Origin: Parabacteroides sp. PFB2-10
GTDB lineage: Bacteria; Bacteroidota; Bacteroidia; Bacteroidales; Tannerellaceae
Length of the DNA stretch: 64,000 bases
Reading direction: 5' to 3'
Assembly (NCBI RefSeq): GCF_029893085.1
Contig: NZ_JARXWI010000011.1
Location: 1 to 64,000, forward strand
The notes under the pieces: model-generated
Seen by the model: only the letters and a program-made list of their open reading frames with translations
Databases searched by the model: none
What the model was told of the DNA's origin: nothing
Translations under genes and position numbers: made by a program
Shown: positions 51,407 through 60,680 of the stretch, in pieces
Layout: each line of letters begins with the position of its first letter
Numbering within the stretch: position 1 is the stretch's first letter

Positions 51407-52735
51407 TATATGATGCCAAAGGAGTAGCCAAGCCGTTGTCACAGCGGCCAGGTCAGACAGCGGCCCCGCCAGCCATACCCCATCCAATCCCAAAAACGGA
51501 GGCAACAAAAGCAATACCGGTATCAGAAAGAGCACCTGGCGACTCAGACTCAGAAACATTGCTTTCCAGGCAACGCCAATGCTCTGGAAGAACTGGGTAA
51601 TAGCCACCTGAGAACCGACAGGCAGGAATAACAACAGCGACAAACGCAATCCATTGCTCGAGATGGCGGTCATCTCGGCATCATTGGTAAAAGCTCGCAC
51701 CAGTGTTTCGGGGAAGAGGGTACTGCAAAGGAAGCCCGTTCCGGTAATAATAGTGGCAGTGATAATGACCAAACGCAGGGTCTCCATCACCCGCTTCCGG
51801 TGGCCTGCTCCCCAATTATAGCCGACAATAGGCTGCATACCCTGGGCAACACCCATCGTCAGCATAATCAACAGCATACCTATGCTCGAGATGATACCGT
51901 TTGCCCCGATGGCCAGGTCGCCCCCATAGGTCTTGAGGGAATGATTCATAATGACATTCACTAAGCTGGCAGCCAGCTGCATGGTGAAGGGCGACATACC
52001 TATCGACAGAATACCCCAGACAACCGGCATCTGAAGTCGGAAGGTATGGGGACGGAAATGCACCAACGAGTTCTTGTTCAGGAAGTGGCTCATTACGAAA
52101 ACGGAGCTGACCAGCATAGAGATAACCGTCGCAATGGCAGCTCCGCGTATGCCCATATCGAAGCCAAAGATGAAAATAGCATCCAGGACTACATTCAAAA
52201 AGGCACCAATCAGCATAGCCGTCATCGATTTCTTCGGATAACCCGAAGCACGCATAACGCTGCTGAAATTAAAATTCAGGGGAGCAAAGATATTTCCCGG
52301 AATAGCGATGTATAGATAATCCTTGGCATACGGGATGGTTTGTTCACTTCCGCCAAAAGCAATCAACAGTTCATCCATCCAGATCAAACAGGGAACGATC
52401 GTCAACAGGGAGAAAAGAACCGTCAGGGTCAGGGCATTACCCAATACCTTCTCCGCCATATCATGCTCCTTACGGCCCAAATAAATGGAGATGCGCGTAG
52501 CCGCCCCGACTCCGACCAGCATACCGAACGCCTGCAGGAAGATAAGGATCGGAAAGGTAAGCGTCAAGCCGGAGATGGCCATCGCCCCTACTCCCTGCCC
52601 GATAAAGATGCGGTCGACAATGTTATACAAGGCATTGACCATTGTTCCTATAACAGCGGGAATGGCATAACGCAGTAAAAGACGGGATATCTTTTCTGTT
52701 TCGAGTCGTTGTGTTATCTGATTCGTTTCAATCAT
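51395..52735 (-). CDS. MATE family efflux transporter (NorM/DinF superfamily)
   Basis: A 446-residue antiporter with about 12 hydrophobic helices. Seen: LLLRYAIPAVIGTMVNALYN with IVDRIFIGQGVGAMAISGLT at the N-terminus, AATRISIYLGRKEHDMAEKV, and the second-half signature GVAQGMQPIVGYNWGAGHRK. Last gene of a minus-strand cluster with an ABC permease and ATPase; 30 bp after the ATPase gene. Substrate unknown. Only weakly similar to the MATE at 4580-5875. Confidence 0.9.
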   Translation of the reverse strand: MIETNQITQRLETEKISRLLLRYAIPAVIGTMVNALYNIVDRIFIGQGVGAMAISGLTLTFPILIFLQAFGMLVGVGAATRISIYLGRKEHDMAEKVLGNALTLTVLFSLLTIVPCLIWMDELLIAFGGSEQTIPYAKDYLYIAIPGNIFAPLNFNFSSVMRASGYPKKSMTAMLIGAFLNVVLDAIFIFGFDMGIRGAAIATVISMLVSSVFVMSHFLNKNSLVHFRPHTFRLQMPVVWGILSIGMSPFTMQLAASLVNVIMNHSLKTYGGDLAIGANGIISSIGMLLIMLTMGVAQGMQPIVGYNWGAGHRKRVMETLRLVIITATIITGTGFLCSTLFPETLVRAFTNDAEMTAISSNGLRLSLLLFLPVGSQVAITQFFQSIGVAWKAMFLSLSRQVLFLIPVLLLLPPFLGLDGVWLAGPLSDLAAVTTAWLLLWHHIKRH

Positions 52736-52765
52736 GGCGGTACCCTATACGTAAGCGGCCGCAAG

Positions 52766-53782
52766 TTACGAAATAGTCGGGAGGTGCGAAATAGATACCA
52801 GTAGTTGATCCACGCTTTTCACCTCTTCACGCTGTCCGTCCGGATGGGTGAGAACGATATCTTCGGGCGACAGACAGTCGATATTCAATTGGCCTTTTGT
52901 CACGGCAGAAGGTTTATATCCGTTGCGCACCAAGGCGTTCCCCACCCAATAAGCCGTAAGCGGATCGCCCGCCACGCCAACAGGATGCGTAGGTAGTTCG
53001 GTATGCAACTTGCCGGTTGAAGGGTCAAAAAGAATACCCTCCTTCCGGAAAAAAGATTCAAACGAATGGTTCAGGATCAGATCCTCAGGCGTTCCACACG
53101 CCATCGGGCGCCCTTTCTCCTGCAACCAGAGACGATCGCCCATCTGAATGGCCAGATCCAGGTCGTGGGTAGACAACAAAATGGATTTTCCCTGCTCTTT
53201 GGCTAACCTGCGCAGCAGCGTCATCGTCTCGATACGGCTGGTTACATCCAGAAAAGCAGTCGGTTCGTCCAATAGGATAATAGGGCATTGCTGCGCCAAA
53301 GCCTTCGCGATCATTGCCTTTTGCCGCTCGCCATCGCTGAGTTCGGACACAAAATTCTCCCGTTTATGCGCAATGCCGACTGCCTCCAGCGACTCTTCCA
53401 CAATCCGATGATCCGACGGTCGCAACCGTCCGAAGAAACCAGTATAGGGATGCCGCCCCAAAGCGACCAGGTCGTACACCGTAATCCCGCCTGCATTCGT
53501 CTTCTCTGTCAAGACAACACCCACCGTCAGGGAGAAATCTGTTTGCGAATAGCCCTGAAGCGGCTTGCCCAACAGGCGTATCTCTCCTTGCAAAGGAGAC
53601 TGGAAACCGCAGAGCGTACGCAACAACGTGGATTTACCGGCGCCATTCAAGCCGAGCAGACAGGTCACCTCATGGGCATTCATCCGCAGGTTCAATGCCT
53701 CATGCACCACCTTCCGGCGACCGCCTTTCAGGCGATATCCGATGCTTAAGCCAATGGTTTCTATGACTGCCGTCTGTTTCAT
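52766..53782 (-). CDS. ABC transporter ATP-binding protein (FecE/BtuD type) with C-terminal extension
   Basis: An ATPase of about 338 residues. Walker A LLGLNGAGKSTLLRTLCGFQ, signature VSELSDGERQKAMIAKALAQ, Walker B IILLDEPTAFLDVTSR, switch His STHDLDLA. The normal ATPase part ends near residue 240. A 95-residue extension follows (HPVGVAGDPLTAYWVGNALV, LTHPDGQREEVKSVDQLLVS) whose role is unknown. The start is ATG 53782, 5 bp after the permease stop; a TTG at 53791 would overlap it. Forms an importer with the permease for cobalamin, haem or an iron chelate. Confidence 0.88.
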   Translation of the reverse strand: MKQTAVIETIGLSIGYRLKGGRRKVVHEALNLRMNAHEVTCLLGLNGAGKSTLLRTLCGFQSPLQGEIRLLGKPLQGYSQTDFSLTVGVVLTEKTNAGGITVYDLVALGRHPYTGFFGRLRPSDHRIVEESLEAVGIAHKRENFVSELSDGERQKAMIAKALAQQCPIILLDEPTAFLDVTSRIETMTLLRRLAKEQGKSILLSTHDLDLAIQMGDRLWLQEKGRPMACGTPEDLILNHSFESFFRKEGILFDPSTGKLHTELPTHPVGVAGDPLTAYWVGNALVRNGYKPSAVTKGQLNIDCLSPEDIVLTHPDGQREEVKSVDQLLVSISHLPTIS

Positions 53783-53787
53783 CACCT

Positions 53788-54822
53788 TCAATTGAAATAC
53801 TGAATATTCTTACGGTTCACGATCACATAGATAATCACCGGAGCGCCCAGGATAGGCGTGACGGCATTGAGTGGAAGAATCGCATTCGATCCCGGCACCA
53901 CCATCATCATATTGCACAGTAAAGCCACGCAAGATCCCGCCAATAGGGTGACCGGCACCAGCATCTTATGGTTGGACGACCCGATCATCAAGCGGGCAAT
54001 ATGCGGCACCGCCAAACCGATAAACGAGATTGGACCACAAAAAGCCGTAGCCGTAGCCGTTAATAGTCCGGTACAGATCAGGATCAATGCCCGCGTCTGC
54101 TTGATCTTGATGCCCAGGTTTGCCGCGTATTGTTCGCCCAGAAGCAAGGCATTCAACGGCTTGATCAATATGATAGCAAAGAGCAAACCAACACCGGATA
54201 TGATAGCAAAGACCGGCAACTGATCTACCGATACGCCGGAGAAGTTCCCCATGCCCCACATCACATAGGTATGAACCTTATCGGCTGCCGCGTAATAATT
54301 CAGGATAGAGATCACCGAGGAGGCCAGATAACCCACCATAATACCGATAATCAATAGCATCACATTGCTGCGCACTTTAGAAGAAAAATAGATGATAATC
54401 GCCAATACCAGAAAGGCGCCTGCGAAAGCAGCCAGGATAATCGCTATATAACCGCCGGTAGTCCAACCGGTCAGTTGCTTCAGGCTTCCACCCAGGTAGA
54501 GCATCACGATCGCCACGCCCAGGTTTGCCCCGTCACTGATACCTAAGATAGAAGGACCGGCGAGGGGATTGCGGAACAGCGTCTGCAACAAAAGTCCGCT
54601 GGTTGCCAATGAAGCGCCTGCCAACAGGGCGGTGCAAGCCTGCGGTAACCGAGCCTGCAACACAATACTTTGCCAGGCAGCCCGTTCCGACTCCTTGCCG
54701 AACAGAATAGAAAATACCTCATCGATAGGAATTGCCACCGAACCGTAGGCAAGGCTTCCGGCAAACAAGACCAGGAGAAGCACCACCCAGAAGGTGTACA
54801 TATAAAGTGGTTTCCTGTTCAT
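53788..54822 (-). CDS. FecCD/BtuC-family ABC transporter permease
   Basis: A 344-residue inner-membrane permease with about ten helices. Family features: LPQACTALLAGASLATSGLL, FRNPLAGPSILGISDGANLG, LLLGEQYAANLGIKIKQTRA, GPISFIGLAVPHIARLMIGS and PLNAVTPILGAPVIIYVIVN. The family moves cobalamin, haem and ferric siderophores; substrate is not certain. No binding-protein gene is adjacent, while the BtuF-like gene at 34172 has no adjacent permease, so the two could be partners. Confidence 0.9.
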   Translation of the reverse strand: MNRKPLYMYTFWVVLLLVLFAGSLAYGSVAIPIDEVFSILFGKESERAAWQSIVLQARLPQACTALLAGASLATSGLLLQTLFRNPLAGPSILGISDGANLGVAIVMLYLGGSLKQLTGWTTGGYIAIILAAFAGAFLVLAIIIYFSSKVRSNVMLLIIGIMVGYLASSVISILNYYAAADKVHTYVMWGMGNFSGVSVDQLPVFAIISGVGLLFAIILIKPLNALLLGEQYAANLGIKIKQTRALILICTGLLTATATAFCGPISFIGLAVPHIARLMIGSSNHKMLVPVTLLAGSCVALLCNMMMVVPGSNAILPLNAVTPILGAPVIIYVIVNRKNIQYFN

Positions 54823-54862
54823 GGCGCGGTAGCGGTAGGTTCAGTCATGCGGATCGATCCCG

Positions 54863-55417
54863 TTATTTCACTTCGTCGTAGATCAGTCCCATCAGTTTAT
54901 CCGCAAAGTAATAGGTAGCTTCACAGAACAATAACGGGTTCTTTATGATATCCACCCGGTTCCCTTTTCCTTCGTTGAGGATCACGCTTTCAGCCGGATA
55001 GCTCTTGACGCTCCGAGCCTTAGTCGGGTTATACTGATAGGAGATATCCGAGATATCAATTGTATACCGGTTGTCATAGCACTGGATACGTACCCGAAAC
55101 TTCATCATGGTGCTCTCACGCTCCGACAACCATAATTCCACTTTGGAACTGATCAAAATTGATCCCTTATTCTTATTGGCAGATACATTGGAGTAGACAA
55201 AATCAGTTCCATAGTTATCATGCGCCCAAGCATTGATAATGGCAAACAGGCGCCCTTTGGATATGGTTCGCAGACTAACATCATCACTATAACATATTTT
55301 CCCATTCTTCACAGGAGAGCATGTGTACTCCTCTTCCATAGATCCAAGCCCCCGCTCCCCGGCAGATAATACAGCCGGCAGAAAAACCAGGAGAAACAGG
55401 CAAAAATACTTTTTCAT
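54863..55417 (-). CDS. DUF4468 domain secreted protein
   Basis: A protein of about 184 residues with signal peptide MKKYFCLFLLVFLPAVLSAG. The pattern GRLFAIINAWAHDNYGTDFV, GSILISSKVELWL, MMKFRVRIQCYDNRYTIDIS fits the DUF4468 (TBP-like) family. ATG 55417 is taken as start because the signal peptide begins there. Function unknown. Same strand as, and 40 bp upstream of, the permease gene. Confidence 0.72.
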   Translation of the reverse strand: MKKYFCLFLLVFLPAVLSAGERGLGSMEEEYTCSPVKNGKICYSDDVSLRTISKGRLFAIINAWAHDNYGTDFVYSNVSANKNKGSILISSKVELWLSERESTMMKFRVRIQCYDNRYTIDISDISYQYNPTKARSVKSYPAESVILNEGKGNRVDIIKNPLLFCEATYYFADKLMGLIYDEVK

Positions 55418-55509
55418 AGACCTTTTCCGTTTTAATTGAGGAACAAAGATAACCACTCTGAAAAGATTTTATCCCATTTCACAAAGATAAAATGCATCCG
55501 AAAAACAGG

Positions 55510-57942
55510 TCAGAACAATAGGACTACCTCTTCTCCCTCCTGCAGATCAATAGTTAACGTGGAGTCGACAATAGACATAGAGACTATTTTATTATTCTTT
55601 TTGATGATCAGATTTTCGGAATCGGCCGGGATCTTAATCGCGAACCGCCCAGACACAATGGCTTTCAGGCTGGCCGTAGTCAGCTTTCCTTCCGCCCACT
55701 CGGCAGCAACTTCACCTCCGCCTCTTACTTTCAGTCCTCGGAAGCTGCCGGAAGGCCAGGCAGTCGGCAATGCCGGAAGTATCTCGACCAGACCCGACTG
55801 GCTCTGCAATAACATCTCCGCGATGCCCGCGCAACCACCAAAATTGCCATCGATCTGGAAAGGAGGATGCGCACAGAAGAGATTCGGATAGGTACCCCCT
55901 CCGTTGGTCATATTCGTGCCCCGGTCGACGCAAGGCTGCAAAAGCTCTGTCAAAAGCTTGAAAGCATGGTTGCCATCATGCAGACGTGCCCAGAAATTCA
56001 TCTTCCACGCCATCGACCAACCGGTACTCTTATCGCCCCGCGCCTCGAGCGAGCGACGGGCGGCTTCCGCCAGTTCAGGGGTTTTCAGAACAGATATCTC
56101 ATTGCCCGGATGCAAGCCATAGAGGTGCGACACGTGGCGATGCTGGGGCTCCGCCTCTTTATAGGGAGCCAGCCATTCCATGATACGCCCGTCGGGGCCA
56201 ATCGTCGTCGGCATCAACCGTTCGCGTTTGGCCTTCAGCGTTTTCGAAAACTCTTCGTCGACCCTTAATAGCGAAGCCGCCTCTATGGTGTTGGTAAAGA
56301 GTTCGCGCAGGATCTGGTTGTCCATAGTCGATCCGGCCACAATACTTACCCGTCGTCCATTCTCCATGATAAAAGCATTTTCGGGCGAGGTGGTCGGTGC
56401 GGTCACGAGGTAACCATTGCGCGGATCCTCCACCAGCATATCGACAAAAAACAAGGCTGCCTCTTTCATGACCGGATAGACATCGGTCAGGTACTCCTTG
56501 TCGAGCGTATAGAGATAATGTTCATACAGATGCTGGCACAACCAGGCCGCCGACGTATTGGTAGCTCCCCAGGAGGGATGCTCGCCAGGCGCCGTAAACT
56601 CCCATACATTCCCCAGGATATGCGTCACCCAGCCACGCGCGTTATAAAACACCTTGGCCGTGCGTCGTCCGCTTCGTACCTGTTGTTTGGTCCATTCAAC
56701 CAGCGGCAGATGCAACTCCGAGAGGTTGGTTACTTCGGCCGGCCAATGATTCATTTGCAGATTAATATTCAAATGATAATCGCCATTCCAGGGGGTGCGG
56801 ATCCTGTTCGTCCAGAGTCCTTGCAGGTTAGGCGGCAATAATCCCGGACGGGTAGAAGAGATCAACAGATAGCGTCCGAACTGAAAATAGAGCGTAGCCA
56901 GAGAAACATCCTGTCCGTCAACGGCAAAACGAGAAAGGCGTTCGTCGATCGGCATCTCTTCCCGTCCGGAGAGCCCCAGGTCAAGCTCCACCCGATCGAA
57001 GAGTTCTGCATACTTCTCCGTATGCGAATCGCGCAACGGCTGATAGGCCATAGCCTCCGCCCTATCGAGCATTGCGGTGGTCTGATTGATAAAATCATAT
57101 TCTCTGAAATAATCGGTGCCCATACTCACCAACAGAATAACTTCCGTAGCATCGGCTATCTCCAGGCGGTCGGCCGCCGGCGTAAGGGTTCCACCCTGCG
57201 GCATCAATACCCTGACACGCGCTTCAAAGGGCATACCTTTGTATTCCAAGGTATCGACACCGTCGGATAGGCGTCCTTTCAACACGAGGTCTCTGCCGTC
57301 GGTCGTGACCGTGACACATTCAGGACGATTCATACTCAGTCCAAACCGCAAGGCCTTCTCCCGATCGGCCGTGAGTCGCACGATGCCCACATCTTCCGAG
57401 AAAGAGGTAAAATACTCCCGGTTATAACGGATATCACCTTTCATAAATGATAACGTAGAGACCGCCTCTTCGAGGTTGAGCGAACGCCGGTATTCCGAAA
57501 CCGGAGCCCCCGCATCGGGATAGGAAAAATCAAGGTTGAGATAGCCTACAAGCTGCGAGCTTCCGTAAGGGGCATAGGCTCCGTTGCCATGGGCGCTACC
57601 CTGCCCACCACAGACAAAGGTGTCGTACATCAGTTGCTGCGCTTCGTCGTTACGTCCTTCAAACAATAGTTGACGTATTTCCGGCAGGGATTTGATCGCC
57701 TCCGGATTATCGGTATTTTGCATACTTCCCGACCACAGCGAGATTTCATTCAGAAGAATAGATTCTTGTTCTATACCCCCATCAGGCATCAAGCCGATAC
57801 GCCCATTACCCAAAGGAAATGTCTCTTCCCATAGTTGAGCCGGCTGATCGAAATGGTAGCTGAGTATTGGTTTCACTTGCTTTTCACACCCTGTCAATAC
57901 AATCACCGACAGGAGTAAACAGAGTGGAGTAAGTCTTTTCAT
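55510..57942 (-). CDS. Alpha-L-fucosidase, glycoside hydrolase family 95
   Basis: An 810-residue lipoprotein (LLLSVIVLTGC), the size expected for GH95, which releases alpha-1,2-linked fucose or related sugars by inversion. The N-terminal beta domain opens WEETFPLGNGRIGLMPDGG. Active-site motifs: WNGDYHLNINLQMNHWPAEV near residue 387 with the two Asn, TSPENAF near 519 with the general acid Glu, and FQIDGNFGGCAGIAEML near 697 with the Asp. No SusCD pair is adjacent, so it is not in an evident utilization locus. L-galactosidase activity in the family cannot be excluded. Confidence 0.93.
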   Translation of the reverse strand: MKRLTPLCLLLSVIVLTGCEKQVKPILSYHFDQPAQLWEETFPLGNGRIGLMPDGGIEQESILLNEISLWSGSMQNTDNPEAIKSLPEIRQLLFEGRNDEAQQLMYDTFVCGGQGSAHGNGAYAPYGSSQLVGYLNLDFSYPDAGAPVSEYRRSLNLEEAVSTLSFMKGDIRYNREYFTSFSEDVGIVRLTADREKALRFGLSMNRPECVTVTTDGRDLVLKGRLSDGVDTLEYKGMPFEARVRVLMPQGGTLTPAADRLEIADATEVILLVSMGTDYFREYDFINQTTAMLDRAEAMAYQPLRDSHTEKYAELFDRVELDLGLSGREEMPIDERLSRFAVDGQDVSLATLYFQFGRYLLISSTRPGLLPPNLQGLWTNRIRTPWNGDYHLNINLQMNHWPAEVTNLSELHLPLVEWTKQQVRSGRRTAKVFYNARGWVTHILGNVWEFTAPGEHPSWGATNTSAAWLCQHLYEHYLYTLDKEYLTDVYPVMKEAALFFVDMLVEDPRNGYLVTAPTTSPENAFIMENGRRVSIVAGSTMDNQILRELFTNTIEAASLLRVDEEFSKTLKAKRERLMPTTIGPDGRIMEWLAPYKEAEPQHRHVSHLYGLHPGNEISVLKTPELAEAARRSLEARGDKSTGWSMAWKMNFWARLHDGNHAFKLLTELLQPCVDRGTNMTNGGGTYPNLFCAHPPFQIDGNFGGCAGIAEMLLQSQSGLVEILPALPTAWPSGSFRGLKVRGGGEVAAEWAEGKLTTASLKAIVSGRFAIKIPADSENLIIKKNNKIVSMSIVDSTLTIDLQEGEEVVLLF

Positions 57943-57966
57943 ATGATTTGTTTAAAATAAATGAGC

Positions 57967-59814
57967 CTAAAAACTTTGCATATCGCAAAGACGCTTATAA
58001 TAGCCATCCAATGCGATCAATTCGTCGTGGCGGCCACTCTCTACAATTTCGCCCTCGTGCATCACACAGATCCTGTCCGCGTTGCGGATGGTAGAAAGGC
58101 GATGCGCAATCACGATCGTAGTTCGGTTCTTCATCAGGTTCTCCAATGCCTCTTGCACTAAACGTTCCGACTCGGTGTCGAGTGCCGAGGTGGCCTCGTC
58201 GAGAATAAGAATCGGCGGATTTTTGAGAATCGCCCGGGCGATGCTGATGCGCTGGCGTTGTCCGCCCGACAGCTTGCCACCGCGATCGCCGATATTCGTA
58301 TCATAGCCCTCTTCGGTCGCCATAATAAACTCATGGGCATTGGCAATGCGGGCAGCCTCTTCGACCTCCTCTCGCGTAGCGCCTTCCACGCCAAAGGCAA
58401 TATTGTTGAAGAAGGTATCGTTGAACAGGATCGCCTCCTGATTGACATTCCCCATCAGGTTGCGCAGGTCATAGAGCGTAGCCTGCCGTACATCGGTCTC
58501 ATCGATGCGGATCCCTCCGTTTGTCACATCATAGAAACGTGGCAACAGATCGACCAAGGTGCTCTTGCCCGAGCCCGATTGTCCGACCAAGGCCACCGTC
58601 TTTCCTTTGGGAATTTCCAGGTTAATACCCTTCAATACCCATTCGTTCTGATACTTAAACCAGACATTCTCGTAAGTAATACGGTCAGTCAATATTATAT
58701 CTTTAGGCGATTCCGGATCATGAATATCGGTTTGGGCGTCTAAGATCATATCTACCCGTTCCATCGAAGCAAGCCCTTTCTGAATAGCATAAGTAGCTTT
58801 GGTCAGGTCTTTGGCGGGATTGATGATGCTATAGAATATCACTAAGTAATAGATAAAAGTAGAAGCATCGATCGAGCTATTGGCAGAAAGGATCAACGAG
58901 CCTCCATACCACAAGACAATCACAATCGTAATCGTGCCCAGAAACTCACTCATCGGATGCGCCATCTGCTGGCGACGGTAGATGCGGTTGGTGATCGAAC
59001 GAAACTTCTCATTCGCCTTATTAAACCGTTCCTGTATTTTCAGTTCGGCATTAAACGCCTTAATGATGCGCAGTCCGCTCAGCGTTTCCTCTATTTGACT
59101 CATCAACAGCCCCCATTGCTGTTGCCCGTCTAAGGATTTACGTTTAAGGCTTTTGCCCACTTTCCCCATCAGGTAACCAGCCACAGGCAATAACACTAAA
59201 ACGAAAATAGTGAGCTGCCAACTGATCACGATCATACCGATCAGATAGATCAGGATCAATATTGGATTCTTGAAAAGCATATCCAATGAGCTCATGATCG
59301 ACGTCTCTATCTCGTTCACGTCGCCCGATACGCGGGCGATGATATCCCCTTTGCGCTCTTCGGAGAAAAAGGCGAGGGGCAATTGGGTGATCTTGCGATT
59401 GATCTGGTTGCGGATATCGCGCACCACGCCTGTGCGGATCGGGATCATCGTGAAGAAGGCCATATACATAGCCGTCACCTTCAGGAAGGTCATCACAATC
59501 AGGAAAACACCCAGGATAATCAAGGCATAGGTTCCCCCCTTGGTCTCTATCAGATTGGAAACGAACCAGAAGAAATTATTCTTCACCACCTCCGCCGTTG
59601 CTTTCCAAGCATCCCAAGAGCCCGGGTTGAATACCCATTCCATATAACTATAGGTCTTCTCTTCCAACCGGAACAGGATGTTCAGGATCGGAATGATCAG
59701 AGCAAAGGAAAAGAGATTAAGGATAGCGGACAGGATATTAAAGAAGATATTCCATCCCAGAAACTTCTTATAAGGAGGCACAAATCGCCGGAGAATGCGC
59801 ACGAAATCTTTCAT
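57967..59814 (-). CDS. ABC exporter, fused membrane and ATPase domains (MsbA-like)
   Basis: A 615-residue half-transporter: six membrane helices in residues 1-340, ATPase in 370-615. Walker A ALVGQSGSGKSTLVDLLPRF, signature KLSGGQRQRISIARAIL, Walker B PILILDEATSALDTESE, H-loop IVIAHRLSTIRNADRI. MsbA-type exporters move lipid A-core or related lipids across the inner membrane; this one may do the same, though substrate is not shown. 24 bp upstream of the GH95 gene, same strand. Confidence 0.9.
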   Translation of the reverse strand: MKDFVRILRRFVPPYKKFLGWNIFFNILSAILNLFSFALIIPILNILFRLEEKTYSYMEWVFNPGSWDAWKATAEVVKNNFFWFVSNLIETKGGTYALIILGVFLIVMTFLKVTAMYMAFFTMIPIRTGVVRDIRNQINRKITQLPLAFFSEERKGDIIARVSGDVNEIETSIMSSLDMLFKNPILILIYLIGMIVISWQLTIFVLVLLPVAGYLMGKVGKSLKRKSLDGQQQWGLLMSQIEETLSGLRIIKAFNAELKIQERFNKANEKFRSITNRIYRRQQMAHPMSEFLGTITIVIVLWYGGSLILSANSSIDASTFIYYLVIFYSIINPAKDLTKATYAIQKGLASMERVDMILDAQTDIHDPESPKDIILTDRITYENVWFKYQNEWVLKGINLEIPKGKTVALVGQSGSGKSTLVDLLPRFYDVTNGGIRIDETDVRQATLYDLRNLMGNVNQEAILFNDTFFNNIAFGVEGATREEVEEAARIANAHEFIMATEEGYDTNIGDRGGKLSGGQRQRISIARAILKNPPILILDEATSALDTESERLVQEALENLMKNRTTIVIAHRLSTIRNADRICVMHEGEIVESGRHDELIALDGYYKRLCDMQSF

Positions 59815-59973
59815 ACATCGCCTTTTTAATTCGGATTAAGGCCGCAAGTTAGCGATAATCCTGCTTATAAACCTTTTCTTTTTAAGAAATTCAACCGACC
59901 TTCCTGGGCGCATACGATAAATGAGATTTGAAAATTCAGGTATGGTAAGGTTTGATGATACGGGGGATTCAAT

Positions 59974-60516
59974 TAATGTAATAATTGAAGGAGAAGGGAG
60001 AAGGGAGAAAGGAGTGAGGGATATTCAAATTTGGGAAGAATTGAAGGTTTTTCATTCTTTATGCGAGGCTTGCTGAGTTATCAATTGGCTAAGGCCGATC
60101 TTCGATTGCCGTCGGTTTCAACCGACGGATCAAGGATGTTTTTCTTCATGGCTTTAGCCAAAACATATTACACATTTGGCTAAAGCCATTTTATTTTGCC
60201 TTCTCTAACCGTCGGTTGAAACCGACGGCAATTGATAACTCGGCAAGCCTCGCATAAAGAGATGATATCTTCAATTCCTTCCCGATTTGAAGATCTCACC
60301 GTGTATTTTGTACACGCACCTTTTCATTTGTTAAAAACTCGATTGTAAGCAAAACCACCCCTTTTGCTTACAAATCCATACGTTAAAAAATGTTTCTCCC
60401 GGGAGTTTGTCTCCGAAGTCCCTCGTTTTTGCGCACAAAGTCCCGCCGAAATTACAAATCGTAAATTAGGGGTTTCATCGAAAACAAGCAAATTAACGTT
60501 TATTTACATTTTTGTA
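59974..60516 (+). repeat. Dispersed modular repeat, copy C
   Basis: The left end TAATGTAATAATTGAAGG equals that of copy B. The middle cassette is different from that of B and longer (nested hairpins at 60057-60259). The conserved block CTTCAATTCCTTCCCGATTT begins at 60269. The right core 60334-60480 is near-identical to copy B, with the stem TTGTAAGCAAAA/TTTTGCTTACAA. Confidence 0.8.
60057..60259. repeat. Nested inverted repeats inside copy C
   Basis: The outer pair is 60057-60087 with 60229-60259, 31 bp with one mismatch (CTTTATGCGAGGCTTGCTGA and complement). The middle pair is CCGTCGGTTTCAACCGACGG at 60109-60128 and its exact complement at 60209-60228, each itself a 9-bp hairpin. The inner pair is ATGGCTTTAGCCAAA from 60148 with TTGGCTAAAGCCAT at 60176-60189. 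The left outer arm is separated from the middle arm by 21 extra bases. Confidence 0.85.
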
Positions 60517-60575
60517 ATATGAGAAAAAAACCAAGATCTACCCGAAATAGACTATGAGGGGAAAAAGAAAAAAAC

Positions 60576-60583
60576 TATTTTTG
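60576..60583 (+). promoter_or_regulatory. Promoter -7 box of the acyltransferase-KAS-ACP cluster
   Basis: TATTTTTG matches TAnnTTTG, about 97 bp before ATG 60681. Confidence 0.5.
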
Positions 60584-60680
60584 CACTTCCAATTGAATGA
60601 ATGATAAATAATTAAATGTTGACCGGCCTAATGGGAGGTGTGTGTACCGGAAACATTGGGTTCAGAACTATGATATTTAT

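Larger units (their letters stand above)
59815..60680. other. Intergenic region holding repeat copy C and a promoter
   Basis: No gene is supported in these 866 bp. The stretch has a purine-rich run (GGAGAAGGGAGAAGGGAGAA near 59990), the modular repeat, nested hairpins and a -7 box at 60576. Confidence 0.65.
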
